64,000 nt of DNA from Bacteroidota bacterium (GCA_020160935.1 JAIUPL010000002.1:62001-126000), one strand, 5' to 3'. Counted from the first letter of the stretch, positions 24,024 to 33,609 are shown. The notes: generated by a model from the letters alone, not told the origin. Made by a program: numbers and translations.

Positions 24024-26495
24024 TCACTCCCCGCCGCTGGCGCGTTTGCTTTCGTCATCGGCTCCGGAAGTACGCCTTCTGACATTTTGAAGGTTGTTGT
24101 TGCCGAAGCGATAGGTCATGTTGATTTTGAATTGCTGGCCTTCCCAGGCGCCTTTGGCGGTAATGTACAAATCGCCCACTTTGGTGTACGACGACCAGCC
24201 GGCGGTGTGGAACACATCCGTAAAACTCACGCGCAGCGTACCGGCACCGTCCCAGAGGCGTTTGCTAAGGCCCACATCCATCATGCCCTGCGGGCGCTGC
24301 ACGTAAGCGCCCCAGAGTCCGCCCCAGTTGTACCAGCCGGATGCTTCGGCCGTCAGGGTTTTGGAGAGCGTGAACGTCTGTTGCGTCCAGAAACCGCCGC
24401 CGCTCACGCGCAGGTCGATGATGCGGCCTTCGCCATAGTCGGCTTTGTTGATCGAGTAGTTGTAAAAGGCATTCAGGTTGCCGTTCCACCATTTGGCGAT
24501 GGGTATGGGCGTATTTACATTAAAACCCCAGTTGTCGCGGGTGGCGAGGTTGCGCACCTGTATGTAAAAACGTTGTTTGCCGCTAATCGGGTCAATTTCC
24601 TGATCGGCAATATTCGTAAAGGCATTGAGCGTACGCGCATAATTGGCGCTCAGGTGTACGCGCTGGAACAAAGACCAGCCCAGTTCAACGGTATGGGTAA
24701 ACTGTGGGCGAATAAACGGATTGCCCCGCCGGTAACTCAACTCGTCGAGGCGCAATTCGAAGGGATTCAGGTCCTGATAGCGCGGCCGGTCGATGGAGCG
24801 GCGGTACGTGAGGTTGATCTGGTGGTTTTTGCTCAGGTTGTAACCGAGGGCTGCACTGGGGAAAAAACTCGTGTACGTGGTATCTACTGTTTTGTCGTCG
24901 ACGGGTTTGTAAGCAGTCAGGTCGCCATGCACATCGGTATTTTCCATACGGAGGCCCACCTGCACGCTCCATTTTCCCACCTGCGTATTGCCGTTCACAT
25001 AAGCGGCTGCAATACGCTCCTTGTACTGGAATGTATTGCTCCGATCAGGGTCGAGGTTTTCGGCATGGTTGCTGACCGTGAAAAAGTTGAAGGTATTATC
25101 CGTGTCCACGTCCGAATATTTTCCGCCGGCGCCGAAGGTGGTATTTTTTTCCTTGCCAAACAGACTGAGTGTTTTTTCATAGTCAGTTTTTACCGACTGA
25201 ATATTGATGTCACGTGGCATATCGGTGCGGAAAGAACTTTGGGCCAGGGTCATCACATTTTCCGGATCACGGTAGTAGTTGTTGTTGAAAATGGTCTGGC
25301 TGTCGCGAAACATCCCGTAATCGGCATCTATACTGAGTTGATTGCCTTTTTGATCGGCAAATTTATAGTTGAGGTTAACATTGGCGTTCCAGTTGAGCAT
25401 GCCGCCGTCATTTTCTGCAATCAGCAGGGAATCCACACTGTTTTGGGAAAGGCGGCCAATTTCCGTGCGCGATTTCGACCACAAATCCGGGAAAAAAACA
25501 CCTCCATTGAACAGGACGCCGAAGGTGTGGCGGCTATTGGGAGCATAATCTACGCCGAAGCGGCCCCATTGCGGACGGGCATAGCGGTAGTTGTTGGTGC
25601 GGAGATGGTACAGTCGGCCGCCCACTTGATTGGTAGATTGCATGGGATTGTCCCAACGCCCGCGGAACACACTGGCCGAGCCGAACAGGTTGATCTTTCG
25701 GTCGCGGTGGTTGAAAGTAATGGCAGCATCGCCTTTGGGCGTCACGCCCTGGTAGAAGCCGAGGCTGACGGAGCCATTGGTGCCCAGGCGTTTGTCTTTT
25801 TTCAGGCGCAGGTTGATGATGCCTGCATTGCCCTCTGCCTCGTATTTGGCGCCGGGCGTAGCAATAATCTCAATGGCTTCCACGTCGGCTGAATTGATAC
25901 TTTTCAGGTACTGCGCCAGGTCCTGCCCGGTCATGGGCGTGGGTTTGCCGTTGATTTGTACCATCACATTGGAACGGCCTTTGAGGCTCACGTTTTCATC
26001 CTGATCGAGGCTGACGCCGGGGCTTTTTCGTAGCAATTCGAGTGCGTTGAGGCCGGTGTTGGTGGGGCTGGCGTCTACATTGAACACCAGTTTGTCGGCT
26101 TTTACCTCAATGAGCGGCTTTTGCGCCACCACCGTAATTTCCTGCAACTGGTTGCCGGAAGGTTTCAGCACCAGTGACGGCAGGGTAATGTCGGTTCGAG
26201 TGTATTCAAATACATCGGATTGCGCTGGCTGAAAGCCCAGCAACTGGGTGCGCACGAAATACCGGCCGGCGGGCACGTTTTCAATTTCAAAAAGGCCCTG
26301 TTCGGTGCTGACAGCGCCTTTCACCAGCGCGGAATCGCGTGCGGAAAGCAGGGTGACGGTGGCAAATTCCTGCCCGACGCCACTTGCATCGAGTAGGCGC
26401 CCGCTGATTTTTTGAGCAAAAGAGGTTTGAAGGCAAAAGAGCAAGAGGGCAGCCGAAAGGGGCCGAAAAAGCAAGAGGGAATAGCGTAGCAACAT
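24024..26495 (-). CDS. TonB-dependent receptor-like outer-membrane beta-barrel protein
   Basis: 823 residues. Signal peptide ends SFAQ (about 28). A carboxypeptidase-regulatory-like domain (about 29-115, ISGRLLDASGVGQEFATVTL) is followed by a plug (about 120-225, ALELLRKSPGVSLDQDENVSLKGRSNVMVQINGKP). The barrel is of the OMP_b-brl_3 type (about 230-810), ending in an aromatic strand (FKINMTYRFGNNNLQ) plus a charged tail. This is the SusC-like/FecA-like layout without an adjacent SusD, so it may import a small substrate or serve as an adhesin or assembly protein. It stands alone. Confidence 0.88.
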   Translation of the reverse strand: MLLRYSLLLFRPLSAALLLFCLQTSFAQKISGRLLDASGVGQEFATVTLLSARDSALVKGAVSTEQGLFEIENVPAGRYFVRTQLLGFQPAQSDVFEYTRTDITLPSLVLKPSGNQLQEITVVAQKPLIEVKADKLVFNVDASPTNTGLNALELLRKSPGVSLDQDENVSLKGRSNVMVQINGKPTPMTGQDLAQYLKSINSADVEAIEIIATPGAKYEAEGNAGIINLRLKKDKRLGTNGSVSLGFYQGVTPKGDAAITFNHRDRKINLFGSASVFRGRWDNPMQSTNQVGGRLYHLRTNNYRYARPQWGRFGVDYAPNSRHTFGVLFNGGVFFPDLWSKSRTEIGRLSQNSVDSLLIAENDGGMLNWNANVNLNYKFADQKGNQLSIDADYGMFRDSQTIFNNNYYRDPENVMTLAQSSFRTDMPRDINIQSVKTDYEKTLSLFGKEKNTTFGAGGKYSDVDTDNTFNFFTVSNHAENLDPDRSNTFQYKERIAAAYVNGNTQVGKWSVQVGLRMENTDVHGDLTAYKPVDDKTVDTTYTSFFPSAALGYNLSKNHQINLTYRRSIDRPRYQDLNPFELRLDELSYRRGNPFIRPQFTHTVELGWSLFQRVHLSANYARTLNAFTNIADQEIDPISGKQRFYIQVRNLATRDNWGFNVNTPIPIAKWWNGNLNAFYNYSINKADYGEGRIIDLRVSGGGFWTQQTFTLSKTLTAEASGWYNWGGLWGAYVQRPQGMMDVGLSKRLWDGAGTLRVSFTDVFHTAGWSSYTKVGDLYITAKGAWEGQQFKINMTYRFGNNNLQNVRRRTSGADDESKRASGGE

Positions 26496-26614
26496 AGTAT
26501 TTTCGAATGCTTGGAATGTGGGGCTAATGACCTTTACAGATTCGTATAGTTGCGCAATTCAGGTGATGATCGACCAACGCTTAACCCTGGCGAGCGATCG
26601 ACACATTCTTACAG

Positions 26615-26722
26615 ATGTACTGGAATAAAGACAAAAAGCAATTACTGGATATTAACCACTATGTCGGGAATAGGGAATTGGACGCATTGATTTCGCTTTT
26701 AAAGAGACTCCCTGCTAAATAA
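26615..26722 (+). pseudogene. Short ORF or remnant in 26.5-26.8 kb gap
   Basis: A 35-codon frame starts MYWNKDKKQLLDINHYVG and ends LLKRLPAK. Its in-frame upstream stop is at 26582-26584. Composition looks coding-like (amphipathic, charged), but I do not recognise a family. It may be a genuine small protein or the 3' remnant of a lost gene. Nothing else is visible in 26496-26841 apart from the leader of the next gene. Confidence 0.25.
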
Positions 26723-26841
26723 ACCTTAAAACCAGTACACGTCCCCAACCTTTTGCAGCATTAACAGGTCAATCAGGATCGCGGATGCAATAACGCGCAC
26801 CTCGTTTTTCTGTAAAATATATTACCTCCATCTTCTTTTTT

Positions 26842-28215
26842 ATGAAAACAACCCCTCTCTTCATCTTGCTTTTTGCAATAGCCTGCCAAAGCCTTTTTTC
26901 CCAAAACTGGAATCTCGTCACCCCGGGCAGCAAGTACAATTTTCAACTCAACACCGCCGCCTACGTCAGCAATACCATCCGGGTAGACAGTGCCGCGGCC
27001 CTCGGCGCCGATTCTGTTTTCTGGTTGTCGCAGCCCCGGGGACTGTACACCAACGGCTACCCCTATATCGTGATGATAGGCAACTTGCTGGGCGACAGCG
27101 TGGTAAAACACCCCGATTTTTCATACGAATGCCGTTTCAGGCTGCCCTTGTGGCCGGAATATGCCCAGGAGACTTTTTTAATTCGTGCACATGCCGAGCC
27201 GGGCGAGTCCTGGGAATTCAAATCGGGTATCATCGCTACGGTTTCCGAAAAAAAAGACACCCTTTGCTGGGGCGTTTCCGATTCGCTGAAAACCATCGAT
27301 TTGTCGGACGGCAAGCGCCTGCGCCTGTCCAAACAATTCGGCCTGTTGGTTGCAGAAAACCAGACGCTGGTTGGGCTGCAAGACAAAGACAAGGGGATAC
27401 AACTGCCCGTGCTGGCCGACTTTTACAGCGATTGGGCGCCTGGCGCCGTGTTTGAACAATACCAGATTTACAACGAAAATTATGGCAGTTCACAGTCCAA
27501 AACCTGGACGAAATACTATGTGCTTGGAAAAACGATTACAGCGGACAGCATCAAAATCAATGTACGAAAACTGACCCGCACCGAGACCTGGTTTTTTTCC
27601 AACCAGGGCCCCACTACTTTTCAGGATGTGGTGACGACGCTGGTCATCCTGAACCCTCAAAAAGTCAGTTATCCGGGAATTGTCAGAGATTACAGCGATT
27701 TTACCACAACGTACTACCAACAGGTGGCTGCGGGCCTGCAATTATCCATCCAGAACTCCACCCCTCCCGGATATGGCGGCCCGATCCGAAGGGATGTTTG
27801 GGTACAGGGAATCGGAAAAACGGAGTTTGAATTTACATATGGCTATATCGGCTCGCATTCCAGCAGGGTGGAAAGCCTCAATGGCTATCAAAAAACGGGG
27901 CAATCGCCGCAGGGTACCATCCATCCTGATTCTTTTTACGGCGTCACCACCTCTGTGCCCGACGAAGTGGATGCCGCACAATTCAGGATGTTCCCAAATC
28001 CTGTTGGCAAAGGCTCGGTGTATATCTATTGCGATTCGTGCCCCTTGCCGGAAAGGGTCGATTGCATCAGCGCTTCGGGCCAGGTAGTGCGCAGTTTTCA
28101 GCCCGTTTCCCTGCCGATCGAAATGCCGACAGACGACCTGTCGGGCGGCGTGTATTTCCTGAAAATGCAGTTTGCGGGCGGGCAACAGGTAGTGAAAAAG
28201 GTGGTGGTGCAGTAG
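26842..28215 (+). CDS. Type IX-secreted protein of unknown function
   Basis: 457 residues. Signal peptide MKTTPLFILLFAIACQSLFSQ. The body (about 22-375) is beta-rich without a recognised fold. A type A Por-sorting domain (about 380-457) begins FRMFPNPVGKGSVYIYCDSC and ends GGVYFLKMQFAGGQQVVKKVVVQ. The C-terminal domain contains two Cys close together (YCDSCPLP), which is uncommon. It converges with permease 4, with 2 bp between the stops. Confidence 0.85.
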   Translation: MKTTPLFILLFAIACQSLFSQNWNLVTPGSKYNFQLNTAAYVSNTIRVDSAAALGADSVFWLSQPRGLYTNGYPYIVMIGNLLGDSVVKHPDFSYECRFRLPLWPEYAQETFLIRAHAEPGESWEFKSGIIATVSEKKDTLCWGVSDSLKTIDLSDGKRLRLSKQFGLLVAENQTLVGLQDKDKGIQLPVLADFYSDWAPGAVFEQYQIYNENYGSSQSKTWTKYYVLGKTITADSIKINVRKLTRTETWFFSNQGPTTFQDVVTTLVILNPQKVSYPGIVRDYSDFTTTYYQQVAAGLQLSIQNSTPPGYGGPIRRDVWVQGIGKTEFEFTYGYIGSHSSRVESLNGYQKTGQSPQGTIHPDSFYGVTTSVPDEVDAAQFRMFPNPVGKGSVYIYCDSCPLPERVDCISASGQVVRSFQPVSLPIEMPTDDLSGGVYFLKMQFAGGQQVVKKVVVQ

Positions 28216-28217
28216 GA

Positions 28218-30644
28218 CTACTCACTCCGCAACGACTTCACCGGGTTGGCCAGCGCTGCGCGGACACTCTGATAACCAACAGTAAGTACCGCCACCAATA
28301 GCGTTGCCAGCCCCGCTGCTGCAAACATCCAGCCTTTCAGCGGTATGCGGAAAGCAAACTCCTGCAACCAGCGGTTCATGAGCAGCCAGGCAAGCGGCAA
28401 CGCAATGACAGAACCCAACAACACCAGCCGGGCAAAATCGGCTGTAATCATCCCTGCAATGCCAGCCACGCCTGCGCCCAGCACTTTTCGGATGCCTATT
28501 TCTTTCGTTCGTCTACGCAGCACAAAGGCTGCCATGGCAAACAAACCGAGGCAGGAAATAAACACTACCACGGCAGAGAAGAAAATCAGCAGGTTGCTGC
28601 GCTGGATGTCGGCCTCGACAAAACGACCGAATTGTTCGTTCAGAAAATTGTATTCTATCGGGTTTTGCGGGTCGAAGCGGTCATTGATGCTGCGCAAGGT
28701 TGCCAACGTTTGCGCCCAATTGGAAGAGGAAATACGCAAGGTGTAGTAGTCAATATTTTGGATGCTGTTGTTCCAGCAACCGAGGACGAGTGGTTTGAGC
28801 GTTTGCCGGAAATCTTCCACCTGAAAATTATCGATCACTCCGGCGATTTGTACCCGAACAGGGCGATCAAACCGCTCGTATTCACCTGTCCAGTTGACGT
28901 ACGGGATTTCTATCCATTGCCCCACCGGATCGGAAAGGCCGAGTTGCGCAGCAGCCAGCCGGTTGATCAATACCCGGGAGGTATCGGTCGGCATACCGGA
29001 GAAGTTGCTGCCTTCCAGTAGTTTAACGCCGTAAGTGTTCAAAAAATCCTGGTCGGCGCCGAGATAGATCATGTCGGGCCCGGATTTATCCTGCTGCCCT
29101 TCGGCATATACGCCCACCATAGGCAGGTCTTTCCACTCGCCCGGCACACGCGAACTGACGCATACGCTTTTTACTTCCGGCAGTTGAGAAAACTCGTGTT
29201 TGATGGCTTCAAAACTGTTCCGCAATGTTCGGCTGTTGATGTCGACAACCAGCAGGCCTTCCAGGTCGAATCCACGATCTTTCGATTGCAAAAACTGAAC
29301 CTGCCGGTAAAATACCAGGGTACAGGCGAGCAGGCATATGGAAACGGCAAACTGAAATACGGTCAGGCTACGGCGCAAAGGCATACCTGCGCCGCTTTTT
29401 TTATCCTGTGTCATGGCAGCCAGGGTAGTAAGCCGACTGCTGACAATGGCCGGATATACAATAGCGCTCAGGCTTAACAACAGGCCTGTGCCCAACAACA
29501 TCCCAATCCGGTTGGCCGGGAGCGCCGACCAATCAAACGGTTTGCCCAGCCATTGGGTGAGCACCGGCTGCATGGCCGAAAGCAAGGCCATCTCCAGCAA
29601 TAATGAAGTGCCAGTGAGCAACATACTTTCAACCAGAAATTGAAACAACAGGCTGCTTCGCGCCGCACCAATGGCCTTGCGAACGCCTATTTCACGCGAA
29701 CGTTCGAGGTAGGACACATTCAGCAATCCGGTATAATTGAAACATGCTACGAGCAGGATCACCAGGGCAACCCAGAAAAATATGCGGACGTAGAAAGCGT
29801 TGCCGGGCATCCAGTTGACACCGCCGTCTACATTCGCTTCTTCTAGGTGAATATCTTCTACAGGTTGCAGGTGAAATTGTGTGGAAAAAGGCTCCTGTTT
29901 GGCTGGCCAATTGGATTTGGTCAGTTGCGTGATCTTATCGCCCAGGGTTGTCAGGTTTGTCTCCGGGCGCAATTTCATGTAGGTAATCATGGCGTTTTGA
30001 TCCCAGGTGGTGGCTACAAAATCCTTCCAGAAGTTCAGGTTGGCCGCCGCCGTTTGAGTTGGCATCATCAGATCGGTATGCAGGTGCGTATTGGCCGGAA
30101 AATCTTCCAGCACACCTGCTACCACTCCTTCGAAGGTATTGGTTTTCAGTACTTTACCTGCTGCTGGCAAGGTGCCGAAATAACGTTCCTTGAGTTTTCG
30201 GGTAAGCAATAGGGCATTGGGCTGCGAAAAAACCTGTTCGGGCGTTCCTTCCACCAATTGGAAATCAAATACCTCAAAAAAGGAAGGGTCGATGGTCGTA
30301 ATCTGCTCATAGTTGCGGTTGCCAGGGTCGTTGCCAACTGTCATACGCCCCATCACGAGCAATTGCGTGACGGCCTCTATTTCTGAGAATTGCTCTTTGG
30401 CGCCGGTGCCCGTGCGGGGAGCGCATTTCGCAGTTGTCAGCGTCTTCCCCTGGCCATCTTTGGTGTCCTGTAGCAGGCGATAAACATGCCCATGCTGGCG
30501 GTCGAAGTTTTTTTCACTGCTTACATAAAAGTTGAGCAGCAGAAAACAGGCAAACCCCAGCGTCAGCCCCAGGAGGTTGACAGCCGTATAGGTTTGGTGC
30601 GTTTTAAAATAGCGCAATGCAGTACGAACATAATTGTAAATCAT
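28218..30644 (-). CDS. MacB/FtsX-type ABC permease 4
   Basis: 808 residues, double PCD/FtsX layout, N-terminal YVRTALRYFKTHQTYTAVN, ending NPVKSLRSE. FtsX1 has NYTGLLNVSYLERSREIGVR, FtsX2 has FAMAAFVLRRRTKEIGIR. It is the most divergent of the five in PCD1. It appears to be its own transcription unit: a sigma-54-like box lies 38 nt upstream of the ATG and a palindromic element about 125 bp upstream. The stop nearly touches the convergent type IX cargo gene. Confidence 0.9.
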   Translation of the reverse strand: MIYNYVRTALRYFKTHQTYTAVNLLGLTLGFACFLLLNFYVSSEKNFDRQHGHVYRLLQDTKDGQGKTLTTAKCAPRTGTGAKEQFSEIEAVTQLLVMGRMTVGNDPGNRNYEQITTIDPSFFEVFDFQLVEGTPEQVFSQPNALLLTRKLKERYFGTLPAAGKVLKTNTFEGVVAGVLEDFPANTHLHTDLMMPTQTAAANLNFWKDFVATTWDQNAMITYMKLRPETNLTTLGDKITQLTKSNWPAKQEPFSTQFHLQPVEDIHLEEANVDGGVNWMPGNAFYVRIFFWVALVILLVACFNYTGLLNVSYLERSREIGVRKAIGAARSSLLFQFLVESMLLTGTSLLLEMALLSAMQPVLTQWLGKPFDWSALPANRIGMLLGTGLLLSLSAIVYPAIVSSRLTTLAAMTQDKKSGAGMPLRRSLTVFQFAVSICLLACTLVFYRQVQFLQSKDRGFDLEGLLVVDINSRTLRNSFEAIKHEFSQLPEVKSVCVSSRVPGEWKDLPMVGVYAEGQQDKSGPDMIYLGADQDFLNTYGVKLLEGSNFSGMPTDTSRVLINRLAAAQLGLSDPVGQWIEIPYVNWTGEYERFDRPVRVQIAGVIDNFQVEDFRQTLKPLVLGCWNNSIQNIDYYTLRISSSNWAQTLATLRSINDRFDPQNPIEYNFLNEQFGRFVEADIQRSNLLIFFSAVVVFISCLGLFAMAAFVLRRRTKEIGIRKVLGAGVAGIAGMITADFARLVLLGSVIALPLAWLLMNRWLQEFAFRIPLKGWMFAAAGLATLLVAVLTVGYQSVRAALANPVKSLRSE

Positions 30645-30681
30645 AGCCTGACTGTATTAGTTCTGAATAAATATCAGAGAG

Positions 30682-30697
30682 GCCAAGACTTGGGCCA
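30682..30697 (-). promoter_or_regulatory. Sigma-54-like promoter of permease 4
   Basis: Minus strand TGGCCCAAGTCTTGGC preceded by AAAAAAA. It is the same spacing and the same single deviation at the -12 C as the box at 22100-22115. Confidence 0.45.
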
Positions 30698-30751
30698 TTT
30701 TTTTAATTTGTTGATATTCAACCGATTATTCCGGTTTCTTGCTATAAGAAT

Positions 30752-30787
30752 CGTCCGAATACGAACAGGCTTGTTCAGGATCGAACG
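30752..30787. promoter_or_regulatory. Palindromic operator/enhancer, copy 2
   Basis: CGTCCGAATACGAACA and TGTTCAGGATCGAACG around 4 nt (five mismatches between arms). It aligns with copies 1 and 3, consensus half-site GTYCGAAYMYGAAC. Confidence 0.55.
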
Positions 30788-30804
30788 CGATGTGGCGGGC
30801 AGGA

Positions 30805-30927
30805 TTAATAAATCACTTCGCTGCTCTGGATATAGGTTACAATGGCTTCTATATCTTCGTCTGTCAGCCTGGAGAAACCGTCCATAATCACAGGTTTGTA
30901 TTCTTTCCAAACCTGCACCCTTATACA
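30805..30927 (-). pseudogene. Remnant of a c-type cytochrome C-terminus
   Basis: A 40-codon minus-strand frame ends PVIMDGFSRLTDEDIEAIVT plus YIQSSEVIY and a TAA. The motif M-x-x-F-x-x-L-(T/S)-D-E-(D/E)-I is the axial-Met loop and last helix of class I cytochrome c domains. An in-frame TGA (30930-30928) and the absence of CxxCH upstream show that the 5' part is gone, replaced by the 3' end of permease 5. Confidence 0.55.
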
Positions 30928-30946
30928 TCAGCCATGCAACACCCAT

Positions 30947-33415
30947 TCACTCACTCCGCAGCGACTTCACCGGATTGGCCACTGCCGCCCGAATGCTCTG
31001 AAAACTCACCGTAAGCGCTGCTACTGTAAGCGCTGTCAGTCCTGCCGCTGCAAACATCCACCAGCGGATGTCGATGCGGTAGGCAAAATCGGCCAGCCAT
31101 TGCTGCATGAAATACCAGGCTACGGGCGAGGCCAGTACAATGGCAATGCCAACGAGTTTCAGGAAATCGGCGGCCAGCATGCCGGTGATGCCGCTGACGC
31201 TGGCGCCCAGCACCTTGCGAATGCCGATTTCGCGGGTGCGCTGTTCGGTGGTAAAGGCAGCCAGGCCAAAGAGGCCCAGGCACGACACAAAGGCAGCCAG
31301 CAGAGCAAACAGCAGGGCTATTTTTCCAATGCGTTGTTCGGCCCCGTACATGCGTTGCAGCGATTCGTCGAGGAAATGGTACTGCACCGGTTGTCCGGGC
31401 GAAAATGCATTCCACTGCGTTTCTACGGCCTGTATCACCTGCGCTGCATCGGCGCCCTGCATGCGCAGGCTGAGTGTACCGGGTTCGCCGGACAGTTGCA
31501 AAAACAGGCTGCCGATGCTGTTGTGCAGGCTTTCGTAGTTAAAATCCCTGACAACACCGATGATGGTGAGTTCGTCAAAATCCTCGGGCTTCGAATCGAC
31601 GGCCTTGGTGCGCGAGGTGTACAGTTTCTGGCCAATAGGGTCGGGGTAGCCGAGTTCGTGCGCAGCCGTTTCATTGATAACAATGGCCGAACTGTCGGCC
31701 GGGCGGCCTGCTTCGAAATTGCGCCCGGCCAGCAGTTGCATGCCCAGCGTTTGGATGTAATCGGCGTCTACCCGCCAGCGTTGCATGACCTTGTCGCCCG
31801 AGCCGGTGGTTCTGCCTTTTGACAGGATGGCGTTTTCACGGTAACTGTCGGGCATGGGCAGGTACGATGTGATACTGGCGCTTTCCACCGCGTTGTTTTT
31901 CAGCAGTTCTTCCCTGAATGCAGGCAGTCGATTGCCGAGGGCCCGTGCGTTCTGGATAATCAGCACCTGGCGTTTGTCAAAACCCAGTTCTTTTTGCTGG
32001 ATAAAACGCAACTGGGTGTATACGAGCAAAGTACACAAAATAAGCGCAGTGGAAATACCAAACTGGAACACTACCAGCCCGTTGCGCAGGGTAACGCCGC
32101 GGCCTGCTCCGGGGTTACCGGTTGAGCCTTTCAGCACGCGTATCGACTGAAATGCCGACAGGAAAAACGCCGGATAACTACCCGCCAGCAAACCCACCAG
32201 CAGGGCGCTGCCCAGCAGTGCTGCCCCGAAAGCGGGGTGGCTCCAGGGCATCGACAGGGGCCGGTCGCTGAGTTCACGAAAGGCGGGCAAGGCCAGTTGG
32301 GCCAGTCCGACGCCCAGCGCCACGGCTATTACGGACAAGGCCACCGATTCGGTCAGAAACTGCCCTGCCAGTGCGCTGCGCGAACTGCCCAGCACCTTGC
32401 GTACGCCCACTTCCCGCGCGCGGGTGGCCGAACGCGCGGTGGAAAGGTTCATAAAATTGATGCAGGCGATGAGCAGAATGAACAGGGCGATCGAGCCAAA
32501 AATCCACACGTAACGCGCATTGCCGTTGGCATCCAGTTCCGACTGGAAATGAGAATACAGGTGAATATCGCTCAGGTTTTGCATGCCGAAACGCGCATGC
32601 TGGCCTGCTTTTTCAAAATCGGCGGTGGTGGTGGCAAACAGGTCATGCAGCAGAATGCTCACCCTGTCCTGGGCCAACTGCTCGAATTTTTTTGCAAACA
32701 CCTGTTTGTCAACGCCTTTTTTCAGCAGGAAATAGGTAAAAAAATTGTTGGTGTAGCCCCAGTACGGACGCGCAGTTTTCAGGTCGGGATGCTCCATCAT
32801 GGGGATGAATATATCCGCATGGAAGTGTGTGGTGGCGGGTATGTCCTCAAAAACGGCCGCCACCAGCCTGCGCTCTGCCGAGCGCCCCATCACCAGCACC
32901 TGCCCCGCAGCCGCAGCCACAGAGCCGAAATGCGCTTCGGCGCTACGGCGCGAAATGGCTGCTCTGCCCGGCTGGTTGAGGCTGTTCTGCGCATCTCCGG
33001 CCAGTATTTTCAAGGGAAAAACCTGAAAAAAACTGCTGTCGGCGCACATTACTTTTTCTTCCCGACTGCTTTGTTCGGTTTGATCTGTGCGGCGGGTGTC
33101 CCACATCCCGGCGTGGTTCAGGCGGCACCAGGCTTCTATTTCCGGCAGGGCAGCCGCAGCATCGGGGCCCACTACGGCGTCCACGCAGCCGTGGCGCTCG
33201 TTGAAGTCGTTGATGCGGATGTCGTAGGTGGGGCGTACGATGCGGCTCGATTGTGGATTCCAGCGGTCGTAACTGAGTTCGTGGCCGACATACACCAGAA
33301 TGAGCGTGCAGGCTGCCACGCCAATGGCCAGTCCGCAAATATTGAGCAGGGTATAGAGTCGGTTTTTCGACAGACTCCGCAAGGCTATTTTCAGGTAGTT
33401 GGTTAACATATTCAA
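30947..33415 (-). CDS. MacB/FtsX-type ABC permease 5
   Basis: 822 residues, double PCD/FtsX layout, N-terminal YLKIALRSLSKNRLYTLLN, ending NPVKSLRSE. Closest relative in the window is permease 2 (17120-19585), with extended shared stretches in both PCDs and NFMNLSTARSATRAREVGVR versus NFMNLATARSSGRAREVGVR. Two sigma-54-like boxes and a palindromic element lie in the 190 bp upstream. No ATPase gene is nearby. Confidence 0.9.
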   Translation of the reverse strand: MNMLTNYLKIALRSLSKNRLYTLLNICGLAIGVAACTLILVYVGHELSYDRWNPQSSRIVRPTYDIRINDFNERHGCVDAVVGPDAAAALPEIEAWCRLNHAGMWDTRRTDQTEQSSREEKVMCADSSFFQVFPLKILAGDAQNSLNQPGRAAISRRSAEAHFGSVAAAAGQVLVMGRSAERRLVAAVFEDIPATTHFHADIFIPMMEHPDLKTARPYWGYTNNFFTYFLLKKGVDKQVFAKKFEQLAQDRVSILLHDLFATTTADFEKAGQHARFGMQNLSDIHLYSHFQSELDANGNARYVWIFGSIALFILLIACINFMNLSTARSATRAREVGVRKVLGSSRSALAGQFLTESVALSVIAVALGVGLAQLALPAFRELSDRPLSMPWSHPAFGAALLGSALLVGLLAGSYPAFFLSAFQSIRVLKGSTGNPGAGRGVTLRNGLVVFQFGISTALILCTLLVYTQLRFIQQKELGFDKRQVLIIQNARALGNRLPAFREELLKNNAVESASITSYLPMPDSYRENAILSKGRTTGSGDKVMQRWRVDADYIQTLGMQLLAGRNFEAGRPADSSAIVINETAAHELGYPDPIGQKLYTSRTKAVDSKPEDFDELTIIGVVRDFNYESLHNSIGSLFLQLSGEPGTLSLRMQGADAAQVIQAVETQWNAFSPGQPVQYHFLDESLQRMYGAEQRIGKIALLFALLAAFVSCLGLFGLAAFTTEQRTREIGIRKVLGASVSGITGMLAADFLKLVGIAIVLASPVAWYFMQQWLADFAYRIDIRWWMFAAAGLTALTVAALTVSFQSIRAAVANPVKSLRSE

Positions 33416-33464
33416 TGGATTGGAATAAAACAGGCAATTCAGGATAATTCCCCACTTTTCAGAA

Positions 33465-33480
33465 AGCCATCAGAATGCCA
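33465..33480 (-). promoter_or_regulatory. Sigma-54-like promoter of permease 5, downstream box
   Basis: Minus strand TGGCATTCTGATGGCT has GG and GC at the -24/-12 positions and shares TTCTGAT with the upstream box 41 bp away. Confidence 0.4.
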
Positions 33481-33505
33481 AAACGTATAAAGTTAAGGTA
33501 TTCCG

Positions 33506-33521
33506 GGCAATCAGAACGCCA
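33506..33521 (-). promoter_or_regulatory. Sigma-54-like promoter of permease 5, upstream box
   Basis: Minus strand TGGCGTTCTGATTGCC keeps TGGC at -24 and TTGC at -12 with the exact sigma-54 spacing. It is the best match of the four boxes. Confidence 0.5.
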
Positions 33522-33573
33522 ATTTTCAATCCATTCACTATCAATTGTTTAGTAAAATAAATGCCTGAAAAAA

Positions 33574-33609
33574 TGTCCGAACCTGAACGCCACCGTTCAA
33601 ATTCGGACA
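33574..33609. promoter_or_regulatory. Palindromic operator/enhancer, copy 3
   Basis: TGTCCGAACCTGAACG and CGTTCAAATTCGGACA around 4 nt (two mismatches). About 175 bp upstream of the permease 5 ATG; it borders the CTCACCA array. Confidence 0.6.

Noticed and set aside
23721-24090. Several overlapping plus-strand frames of LPLAPCPLP and KGQRARGK type
   Set aside because: They are translations of the tandem-word hairpin in all frames and have no promoter or conserved end.
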